DNA from: Planoprotostelium fungivorum
Lineage: Eukaryota; Evosea; Variosea; Cavosteliida; Cavosteliaceae
DNA: 64,000 nucleotides
Direction: 5' to 3'
Assembly (NCBI GenBank): GCA_003024175.1
Contig: MDYQ01000108.1
Span: 1-64,000, forward strand
The position numbers and the translations under genes are program-made. Below are positions 1 to 10,600 of this stretch, piece after piece (position 1 is the stretch's first letter; each line of letters opens with the position of its first letter). The notes beneath the pieces were generated by a model, which did not search any database, was not told the DNA's origin, and saw only the letters and a program-made list of their open reading frames with translations.

Positions 1-230
1 CGGTTGGCTCTGCACGAAGTTTTCTGATATTGTTCTCATGACTTTCTGGGGAAAATTGTTGAGACAAGACAGAGACAAGAGTTGCTTGTGTCTTGTCTCG
101 TACCGTCTCGCGTGATAAAAATGGCGAGACAAGACAGAGACCGAGACAAGCAATTTTTTGTCGAGACGGATCTGAAAAATGCAAGACAAGACAGAGACAC
201 AAATTTTTATGTCTCTGCAGGTCCTTACCC
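1..230. repeat. GAGACAAGAC-type repeat cluster with inverted arms
   Basis: The 16-mer GAGACAAGACAGAGAC or a close variant occurs near 62, 124 and 182. Its reverse complement (GTCTTGTCTC) lies near 91-101. The copies near 62 and 91 therefore form a stem-loop around a short spacer. The stretch has no coding potential. It could be the end of a small non-autonomous DNA element or a local satellite. No target-site duplication is visible because the window starts here. Confidence 0.5.
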
Positions 231-316
231 TGCGCATAATAAAAAATGTTGAACCTAAAACAAAACTCAAAAAACACAAAACAGAAGATAAGGATGATCT
301 ATTTTCTAATTGGCTA

Positions 317-605
317 CTAGTGGAGATAGGGTTTTAAGATAGATAAGGGAGGGATAGAGATAAGCAGGGCATATTTGGTCCAGGTGACTTGTACAGCATC
401 AGGATTTCTACCTGATGGAATGACAATAATGATCTTTCCTGTGCTCTCCATCTCCTCTGCTTTCACAAATGTGACACAGTGTGATCCATTGTAGCCCACT
501 CCCTCATGGTTGATTTTCTTCATCAAGTTGATGTATATCATATTTCCATTCACAGTAGGTGGCATTGATGTTTTCCAGCTGACGTAAGTATTATTACTTA
601 TACCA
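317..605 (-). CDS. Possible extra 3' exon of the helicase gene, or a separate small gene
   Basis: An open frame of roughly 90 codons ends at a stop at 317-319. It reads as ordinary protein, with alternating hydrophobic and polar residues and a Gly-His-Cys-rich middle, but I do not recognise it. If a donor near 763 in the upstream helicase exon were joined to the CAG near 627, the frame would continue in phase from the helicase tail. That intron would be about 140 nt, long for this genome. The helicase has its own in-frame stop at 741, so this stretch may instead be 3' UTR or an alternative C-terminus. Confidence 0.3.
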
Positions 606-740
606 TGGATGATTATCACCTGAATGCACCACAAAATAGCCCTATCTCAATTTGATGTGTGTCTAGAGATGCACATCCAGATATTTTTATGGGTGGTTTT
701 CCTTCATGCATTATGAGCTCTCCTCCATCTGCCAATGTTA

Positions 741-3700
741 TCATTGTGTAGGTACATTTACAGACCCACCTCCAAAAGGTACTACCTCAGTCTCTAGCCC
801 AAATGATGTAAATGCTGAAGGTGAAAAGTCCTCAGGTGAAGGCTTTGAATACAGTCTCTGTGTGGTGTGTCTAGGAACTGGATTGTATGGAGGTTGGTGG
901 CTCATGGGTGAATGCACAGGAGGTAGATGGCTTAGGTGGGTATACACTGGATATGGGAGGAAGAGTGGGTCTGGCATGACTGCTGCCTGTTGATGCCCAC
1001 CATTTGCAGGGTTGAATGATAGAGCAGACTGTACATGTCAGATCCTTAACAGACTGGATTCTCACAGGATTGTATCTGATGGGTTCTTGGATGTGATTAA
1101 GGGCCATAGGGGAGGTAGGAGTGCTTTTCTGGACATCCTCTGATTTCATTGAGTTGAATTTCTTAAAGTTTTCCTCTTGTTGCTGCTTCATCTGGGTGTC
1201 TAATAGAGCCTTCTTCCTGTCCTCATTCTCCTGGTGTTCTTGTTCTTCCTGCCTCCTCTTCTCCTTCTCATCTGCCTTTTTTTTCTTCTCTTCTTCTGCT
1301 CTCTTCTTCTCTTCAATACCATTATGCTCCTTTACATTGTTCAGTGAAATTTGAAGATGAAGTTCTCACTTGGATATTCTTCTCCTCTACTGTCTTTAAT
1401 TCAGAACCAAATATGGCCTTCTTCTGCTCGCACAAAATGAGAAAATTCTTCCAGTGAAGGTCTTCATACAGGATATATGGATTGCCTACAACAAGCAGCA
1501 TGCATGCTGGTGATATGTCAGTGATATCATTGTATGAATTTATACCTGCTCTTGACAAAGCAGAGTTCATCTTCCTTGGGTCCTTGAGAATGCCCAATCT
1601 GTGTCTCATATCCACATCCACAAGACTTTTGCTACTTCTCACAGTGGATACAATGATGACTTTGCGCTCTGTACCCTGCATTTCATTGAGATGTGTGTTC
1701 AAGTGAAAGGATAATACCTGAAACTCCTCTGGAGAGCCAACTTTGATGTCAGGAACCCTAAGGAGTTTGGAGAGGAACTTGGCCTGTAATGAATAGGGTG
1801 TAATTATCCCAATATCCTTTCCTGTGATGCTCCTCTCCTTGTCCCTCATCAACTGTGCCACCTGAGATATGTCATCATCTGTCTTGTTCACTGATAGTCA
1901 CCAATTCCTCAATCTGTGCTGCTTCATGTTTGTTGAACCATGATGGATCATCAACCTATATTACATTCAATGGATGCATGTTGATAATGATTCACCTTCT
2001 GCTCATTGATACCATCAACTGCATAAAAGCAGATGGGATATTTCTTGTTGCAGAGCACAGGTGAATTCAGCATGAATTTCAACTTTTCTTCAGGTCCCTT
2101 TGCCTCAAGAGGTTCACCTGTGAACATCAGAATGTATCAGTGCAATCAACAGAGTTACCATTGTAGAACTGCTGAGAAAGCATCTTTAGAATCTCTTGGT
2201 GAGAACGGTAGTTGTTGACCAGCTTGATGCTGCACTGAGGATGGGAGTGATAGATATCATTGGTGCTCAATCGCGTCCTGCATCAACAATGAGAAGAGAT
2301 AGTACTTGTGCACTCACATGATGGACTCTCCTAGCTTATGATGTATGGCACTTGATGAATGGAGGATAGGACCAATCTGTTTGGGATCTCCTGCCATGAC
2401 AAGTACAGATGATCTAGACATGAGAGATATGGGCAGAAGGGCCTCTGGCTCCAACATTTGACTTGCCTCATCCAGTATGACATGAGTGAAATGGTGTTTC
2501 ATTCCCAACTGCATTGATTGTGAGAAGAGGTTGAATGAATAAATGAATGAATGATATACATACACCAAAGAGGGTAGCAGCTGTTGCAGAGGTAGAGACC
2601 ACCACTCTAAAGTCTCTCATCCGTCCCATGGGAAAGTCAAACACATTCTTCTCCTGATCGTAATCGGTGTATTTCATGACATCATCCTCCACTCGGTTGC
2701 GGCTGAAGTGGAATGCAAAACATCTATCTTCATCAGGTCAAGTGATAACAATGTATTTGATTCACCTGAACAGCTCAGTGGTCTTCAGATGTTGTAGCTG
2801 CTTGACAAAGTAATTGGCAGCAGCATTTGACTGAGTGCAGACAAGGATCTTAGACTTGCTTTCATTGGCCAAGATTTGGATAATCAACTCCAAGAGAGCT
2901 CTTGATTTACCACATCCAAATGCGCCAAACAGTAGATAAGGGATGTGTCCATGAAGTCTGTATCATTTAGATCATTCATGAAATGAACCACACCTGTTGA
3001 TGACTGACAAGATGGCCTCCACTTGTTTCTTGTTATTGGTCACTTCCTTGTCTTTCCACACCAGGTCCTTCTTCTGCTTCATCTTCTTCTCCTCAATCTC
3101 TTTGGGGGCTTCTGTGGGCCAGATGATGTCAGGATCAGCCTTGTCCAATGCTCTGTGCATGTTTCTGAAGGACATGCGACTTCCTTCAAACCGTACATTG
3201 AAAAGACCTTTGGAGAGGTTGACAACTTGTGGAAACCGGGGATTGAACATCAAGAGCACTTCATCCCTTCCCACCTGCCTCCCTTACTCTCTTCTCTTTC
3301 CTTTACTCTCACCTTGGTAACAATTCCCTCGTACTCTACATCAGTTGTGCCTGGTATCCACACATATCTGTTTCCTTTCAGCTTGGATAGTGCATCAAAG
3401 AGAGGCTCACATGCTATCTCTGTAGAGTACAGAGGGTCGCTTCTCTGCGAGACCAGGGACCTTGAGGATATAAACATCAGGCTCGTAATTTCCTCCCATT
3501 CGTTGTACGTCTTCATCAGTCTGAGATCATCTGTCAGCAATGAAGATGAACAAGCTTGTACCATGAGTCTGATCACTGTAGATCGTAAGTCAAACTTCCT
3601 CATGTTCTTCTTCTGTTGCGCTTCCTCAATCCACAGAAGATTGTGGTAGAGACGAGTGTAGTTGTCCTTCAACTTCCACGCGTTCAGCGTCGAGAAACTC

Positions 3701-4880
3701 TGTTCACGTTATTCCCACATCCATACGTATTCCACCTCACGTCTTGGATATCAATGTCTCGTTGAAGATTGTCAGGAATGGGATACTCTGGCAATTTCTC
3801 TTCGTAGTGAGTCTCTGTGTTGGTGTGAAAGTGGGTCTTGCTCATTCGCTCTGGGGGAATGTAAGCCCGGATGATCTTCCGTTCAACATTGTCCTCCTCA
3901 GGGGCTTCTTTGCTCAGTATCCTTACATCGTTATCAACTTACGCTGATAGGCGCCAAGGGGCCCCATCTGAGAGATGATGCTGTTTATGTCGTCTGGTGA
4001 TCTGATCTCATGATGGACCACGTGGGACTTCACAACATTTCCGGAAAATCGCAGTACGATGTGGATCTGTTGATTGAATGAGATAAACATCGCTTTGAAG
4101 GTCATCACCGTGTAGTGACCAAAGGTCTGTGGCTCAAAGCTGAACTGAATGGATCATTAGAGAATGGAGGACGAGATTCAATTCACCGCAAGGGCTAATT
4201 TATCTGCGGTTGTGATGCAGGTGGTTGTGAAACGGTCCATCTTACAGTATTGAGTTTGAATGGCCACCTGCATTCATCAAACTCTGAGAGGTGTTGATCC
4301 CCACCTTCTTTAGCTCGATGGTCATGGGGCGAAGGTTGTGGATGAACAGCTTGAAGGGGTATTTACCTCCAGGTCGAACGTTGGTCAACGTGTGAAAGCT
4401 CTGTAGAGGGTGAGTGAGACCTTGGAGGTCCGATTGGAACGCACATCACTGATGTTTATCTTGGCATTGATGCTGTCTGAACTGGTCTCCATTTTGATCT
4501 CATCTTCATAATCCCTGGTGGAGTTGAAGTTTGGGCTGATTCCTATCCACTGATTCTGATCGACTTGGATCTTCTTTTGTTTCAACAACTCGAGAGCTCT
4601 CTCTTTTCTGTGGAAACCAACTGTAGCTGTGTTACCAGGCCATATCTTGATTCGAGCCATCTGATATCGTATGAACTTCTCGAACAATCGTCATACATCA
4701 AAAAGACTCACGTCAGGCAAGTGCTTGTATAGAAGCTCTTCCGTAAGAATCACATTCTTGGAAGGCCTCAGAGTGACAAAATAGTCCAACGTGACTTGGC
4801 CCTCTTCAAAAACAGTTAGCGTGACGATCGTTGTTAATTGATGTGGTATGGATAATCTTGAGATGATTACCTTTCTTCAT
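741..4880 (-). CDS. MOV10/SDE3/Armitage-like SF1 RNA helicase with charged and proline-rich tail
   Basis: This is a superfamily 1 RNA helicase of the UPF1-like MOV10 branch, which acts in small-RNA silencing and mRNA turnover in other eukaryotes. The proposed start (4880) gives a three-codon first exon and an intron with a CTAAC branch site and TTTTTGAAG acceptor. The N-terminal half is beta-rich, as in MOV10. A YTRLYHNLLWIEE block (about 3620-3660) matches the segment before the MOV10 helicase core. Walker A reads GAFGCGKS (2903-2926), followed by CTQSNAAAN. Walker B is DEASQ and motif III is GDPKQIGP (2340-2500). The C-terminal RecA lobe (1440-1890) carries TVRSS and GNPYIL. After it, a 40-nt intron leads to a Glu-Lys-rich coiled coil and a Pro-rich tail ending at 741. 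Oddities are the non-canonical Walker A and a sharp change in CpG content inside the gene. Confidence 0.85.
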
Positions 4881-5129
4881 GGCTTGGTTGACTCCACTGG
4901 CTTATGTTCTGGTTCCCCACAGAATGTTGCTGGCCCAAATCTGGAGCATTCGCGGATTTGAGAACACGACCGAGGAGCCCTTTCGGAACCTCGCATCCCA
5001 TCCGAAGTGATGTAAATGATCACAAACAGCAGTTTCACGAAACTCAAGACACCCTATACTCTGACCTTATCAATACCTCCACCCAGATCAAGAATTTAGT
5101 CGCAAAGAATAAAGTTGCTCGTTTATCAT

Positions 5130-7272
5130 CTAATTGGATCCCTTGACGATAGCGGGCTTGACAGACAAAGCTCTGACGAAGCTATTGAAACCATCGTCCT
5201 TGGGAACATATCCTCCATCAGGGTTGCTCAGCTTGAAGGTCTCGGCGTTACCGATGCTCTTGGCGTTGACGTTGAGGGTCTTGTCTGAGGCCACGCTGAG
5301 GTACTGGTTGTTCCTGTTCGACTTGAAGGCAACAGTGCTGTTGCTCCCTGCAACCTTGACGATGGTCCACTCCTCCCAGTCGCTGACTCTTCCCACCATC
5401 TGTGCGGTGTTCTGGGCGGAAATCACATCAGAGCTCTCCTCGCTGCGAACGGCAACTCGGCCAGAAGAACGTTCGGAGAAGCCCCACAGCTGAGAGAAAT
5501 CAGACCGTAGACGAGTGGAGGACCCACCTGTCTGTATGTGAGGAAGTTGGAAGGTCCGTTGGCGAGGACGTTGGAGGAGGCGGTGTCGAGGGAGAGGTAA
5601 GCGTTGGCGGAGACAGAGAAGATGTGGTACACATTGCTGTTGTCAGATCCCTTGGGAGAGGGATCGCAGCCCTGGAGGAGTCCGGTGTTGGTCCAGCATC
5701 CGGGCATTCTCTTGATGGGCTTGGAGATACCCAAGTTCTCGGTCAGAGGGACAGTTTTCTAGAAAGACACCTCAGATGAGATGTAAAAGGTGGACTCACA
5801 GCTAATTTACAGTCGGGCTCGTTGTTACCCTTGACGTAGGGGGCCAGGGGTGGGCAGTTCTTCACATTGTTACCGAATCCCATGTCCTACTACGTCAGTC
5901 GATGATTCATCAGGAGAGAACTCACGGGGTTGTCGTTACTGCATCTGGGCTCCTTGATGGCAGCAGCCATGACCTGCAGAGAATCAACCTCGACTGAAAA
6001 ATAGAATGTGTGTTGATACTCACGGTGGGGTCCCATCCAGAGACGAAGTCACCGTGGAAACCGTAACCAGTGGGGTCACCCATGGACCAGACGAAGTTGT
6101 TCTGTCCCTTTCCGTGGGGGAACTGTCCGATACCGTACAAGTGCTCGTAGAACAATCCCGGAATACGAACGGGGTGGCTGTTGGGACAGTCTCCTCCGTT
6201 GGGCTGTCACGTGATCAGACCGTGATCCATATAGAAGGAGAGTCACCTGGTTGCCGTTGCTGATGGGGTAGCTCATGTGAGACTTGTGGTCGGCAGAGTC
6301 CAGGTTCTTTCCGTCCCAGCACATGGGGAACCTACCAGAGTCAATCTGCGTCGGATGCGATGACGCATGGAGGAGCGTCCACCCACCAGATCTGAGCTCT
6401 GAGACCCTGAGGGCACTGGTTGGTGGCCAGACCTTCCCAGCTGGGTCCCTCCTTGAAGCCACCTCCGTTGTAGTTCAAGCTGAGGAGAGTGAGTGGACGG
6501 GGAGATCGTCTATCTATACCAAACGTAGCTGACGGCGTTGTGCTTCACACTTCCGTCGTAGTTTCTTCTGGTCGGGTCTCCCGCCAACATTCTGAGTCCT
6601 GATGAAGATGAGTTCAGCGATCGGAGGATCGAACGATGAGATGGAGGAAGATCGTTCACCCTTGGGGATGGGTTGCCAGTTGGGATCAGTCTGGTTCTTG
6701 CCAGTTGCACCCTCTACGAAGAGTGTTAGATGTTGACGACCCAGATGGACATTCACTTCTGGAGAGATAGTACACAGTGAGTCCAGAATCGGGGACGAGA
6801 GAGTAGGTTCCGTTGGGCCAGCGGTAGTACAGATCGGGAGTCCAGTAGTTAGAGTTATCCACCTAATCACAAATCAGAGGTGATCGATGTTTCGAGAGAG
6901 CACCTCTTTGATGGAACATGTGGTGCAAGGAGCACTCTTCGTAACGGCGAACTCCTCGAGAGGGCTGCGACCGACGACGGAGGAAGAGAAATGACTGCCT
7001 CCGAAGACCTTGTGGACGTGTCCAGAGAAAGTTCCAGGGTTAACAATGGAATCTAGACGACCACGGTAGACCTGCTCAGAACTGCAGAAAACCTTCCAAA
7101 TGGGTGCCTCATTCTGTGATGGTTTAGCGGACGACCTTTGCGACCAGAATGGATACACACCTTGTTACGGTTCCAATCTGGCTCCGATTAGCTATTTTAT
7201 GAAGAAGAATTCACCTGCAGAGACCAGCAACACGAGTGAAGCGACGAGACAAACAGAGAGGAGGGACCTCAT
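5130..7272 (-). CDS. Secreted DUF1996-domain protein with C-terminal trefoil-like module
   Basis: A likely exported protein of unknown biochemical role. The first exon encodes a clear signal peptide, MRSLLSVCLVASLVLLVSA, just after the start at 7272. The central exons match DUF1996. They contain HKVFGGSHF, a paired-Cys CTTC block and NSNYWTPDLYYRW (about 6780-7060), then the conserved MCWDGKN and SHMSYPIS blocks (about 6260-6330) and a final FYEHLYG stretch. The last two exons (5130-5760) hold a separate module with NQYLSVAS-type repeats. It resembles a fascin or ricin-like beta-trefoil and may bind carbohydrate. DUF1996 proteins are common in fungi and bacteria that secrete wall-active proteins. 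Introns are short and regular. It lies tail-to-head behind the helicase gene and divergently to FANCM. Confidence 0.8.
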
Positions 7273-7692
7273 GGTTACCTGTCGCCTGTGAAAAATGGGG
7301 TTGCTTTTTCGGTCGGTTTGTTGTGCCACGCCCTCGTCTGAAACTTCTCGAGAGTGACACGACACGCTAATGACAGGTTCGTTTTATGCGATGAGGCCTC
7401 TATGTGTTGTACATGTACACTCGACACTTGATTGGGTTCATAAATAAGGCGACCTCAGCCTCAATCGGTTCGATCGATCTTAAGAGATGTTTTCTTATGC
7501 ATCCACCCGAACAGCTTTATTGCCTGGAATTGAAGTCCGACCTTCACGTCCCTGTGTGTGTGCGAAACTCAGTTTAGAACCAAATCTGGTGAATACAATT
7601 GTTAACATCTCGTTGTAGATGATTGTAGATTTCTCTTCTTGGAAAAGCGCAACACGTGACGAACATCACAAAACTGATGTCAACCCCCTCCC
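7273..7692. promoter_or_regulatory. Divergent intergenic region, DUF1996 gene / FANCM gene
   Basis: About 420 bp separate two divergent start codons. I see no ORF worth calling. An AT-rich CATAAATAAGG at 7439-7449 could act as a TATA-like element for either side. Nothing else is identifiable. Confidence 0.4.
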
Positions 7693-10600
7693 ATGGACGA
7701 TGACCTGAACGACATAGACTTTGATCAATTGGATGCCATTTCGAAGGCCCAACTTGAGAACATTAACATTCCGAATCCTGCTGCGAAGACAGTCAAGAAG
7801 AAGACCGTAGTCAACACCATAATGAACACTAGATTTATTATCAAGAGCAAGAACACACAGTTGAGGTCTCCCATTAATCGAGGAACGAAGAAGAATGCAA
7901 AGAAGACCGAGGAGGAGGAGCAGAAGGAACCACCTGCGAAAAAGAGGAAGACAAAGAACATACAATACACGGCCAGCGATGGAAATCCTTTGATGGACGA
8001 AGACGAGGAAGAATCATTCAAGACAATGGCACAAAATCCGAAGACACCATTAAAGGACAAATCAAATGGAGTCGTTAGAGATCCTAATCAGAAATCTATA
8101 CCTGTCGCTGATCTGATACCTAAACCAGAGGAAGAGGTGAACGTCACATCACAACAATAATTCTGAGACAACATCAGGTCGATCGACTGATAGACGAAGA
8201 GGCTCTCAAGACATGGATTTATCCCAGTGCGTCATGCTGATATTCTCTCCATCTTCAACAGACACTGACATCGATACAGTGAACTACAACAAGAGAGAGT
8301 ATCAATACAGCATAGTGAAGGAAGCACTATTCAACAACACGTGCGTGGTCATTCCAACGGGATTGGGAAAGACTTTCATCGCAGCCGTGGTGATGTACAA
8401 CTATTGGAGATGGTTCCCCGACAGCTTCATCGTCTTCGTGGCTCCTACCAGAGCTCTCACTCGGCAGCAGATCGAAGCCTGCCAGAAGGTGAACTCTTCG
8501 AAATTTGAAGTTTCTGGATGTAATGCGAACAGATCGTGGGGATATCCAGCAGAGAATGCATCGACATGACGGGATCAGTACCTCCAGCCACGAGAGCAGA
8601 GTACTATCGCACTCGTCGTGTCTTCTTCCTCACATCACAGACCATCAACAACGATGTCACCACCGGAATCTGCGATGCGAAGAAGATCTGCCTCCTCGTT
8701 GTAGACGAAGCTCACCACGCGCAAGGAAATTCAGCCTACAGTAATTTGATCAAGTCGGTCGCCAGCCACACACGAAACTTCAGGATTCTGGCGCTCACCG
8801 CATCACCGGGGCACAACAAGATCATGATCCAGAATATGATCAACAATCTCATGATCTCACAGATGCAAGTCAGAGGAGAGGAGGACTCGGAGGTCAAACC
8901 TCACACCCACAACACGGTCATCGAGAAGGTGAAGGACCTTTCGAATCAAGTGGTGAAGGAAGCAGATCGTCATCTCGGTCAGTGCTCAGATGTCCCAAGT
9001 GAAAGAGGTAGCCCATCAGATCCTCCAAGATACGTTGGTCAAGCTCGTCGAGATGAAGGCATTCTATTCCACAGATCCAGGGGTCAGCCCCTACTCTCTA
9101 CACATTGCCAGAGGAAAGATGAGAACGGGTGGTAGCCGCGTTGCACCGGACATACAACCAGTTGCCATGGGTTATTTCGGCTGGGCCCACAGCATCGCTT
9201 CCGCCCTGCAGCTCTTGAGTTCTCACGGTTTAGCCTCCTTCACACAGCGATTGAAGAACATCCAGAAGGAGGCAGAGACGGGGACCGGGAAGATGAAGAA
9301 GAATTTCGTCAAGTGAGTGGATGATGATCGATGGAGGCTGACGCGATGAAGATCACAGAATTGGAAACAACTGTTGAGCCTGGCGGACGAGGTGACGGAC
9401 AGAGGAAACAATCATCCGAAGATCAACAAATTAGCCGAAGTGTTGGCGGAACATTTCACGAGACACGCAGAGGAATCGACCTCCACTCGTGCCATGGTCT
9501 TTGTTCAATTCAGAGATTCCGTAGAAGAAATCGTAGGTGTTCTGGGGAAACACGCTCCCCTCGTCAAGGCCGCTCCCTTCATCGGTCAGGCTGTCAGCAA
9601 GTGAGATTCTTCCTCAGACACGGATGACTCAGACGCAATAGATCAGGATCGAAGGGACAGAACCAGAAGGAACAGGGAAGAATCGTCTCCCAATTCAAAA
9701 CGGGGTTCTACAACACTTTGGTGGCCACTTGCATCGGAGAGGAGGGATTGGACATTGGAGACGTGGATCTCATCGTGCTCTTCGATACACAGAAGACACC
9801 CACGAGGAACATCCAGCGAATGGGAAGAACGGGAAGAAAGAGAGACGGAAGGTGTGTGGTGCTTCTCACTGAGGGAGCAGAAGAATCGAGCTACGAGCAA
9901 TCCATCATCAAGAGGGGTGTCGTGGGAGGGATATTATCCAAGCCACAGAAGTTCCAGTATTACAACGGGGAGGACTGCCACGTCATCCCTTTCGGTGCTA
10001 AGCCCGTGGAGGAACTGAAGCAATTGACCATAGAGAGTCCCAGGAGATTTGACATCTACACGGAGGGGAAGAGTGCAAGGGAGAGCAGAGGAAAGAAGAG
10101 AGGGAGAGAGGGTCTCCTCAACGAGGAGCAGATGAGATACCTGAGAGATCATTTCGATGGAGAAGGTGAATGAGAGATGAAGGAGAGAGCTGAAGAGATG
10201 AAGAGGTGGCATTGAACATCTACCAATGGGCGGGAGAGCAGAGCATAGCCACACCGATCTCCAATATCAGCCACTCCATCCACAGTGCGGTACTCATCAA
10301 CACGATACAATACATACAGAGCCATCCATCCGTCTACAACGAGCCAACATTGGCACCCCGACGACAAGAAGAGAAGACGGTGGTTGTTCCAGAGAGGAAG
10401 AGGGAGATCCCTAAGATGACCAAGATCCTCGTATCAGAGAAACGACCCGTCTCCGTGGACGATGACAGCTGGTTAGACCAACCTTATCACGCAGGAAGAC
10501 AAGAGGAGAAGGGGAAGGAGGGAGACAAGAGGAGAGAGGGAGACAAGAGGAGAGAGGAAGACAAGAGGAGAGAGGGAGAGAAGAGGAGAGAGGAAGACAA

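Noticed and set aside
4904-5146. Plus-strand 80-codon frame
   Set aside because: It covers the gap between two minus-strand genes and overlaps the DUF1996 gene end, with no protein-like signal.
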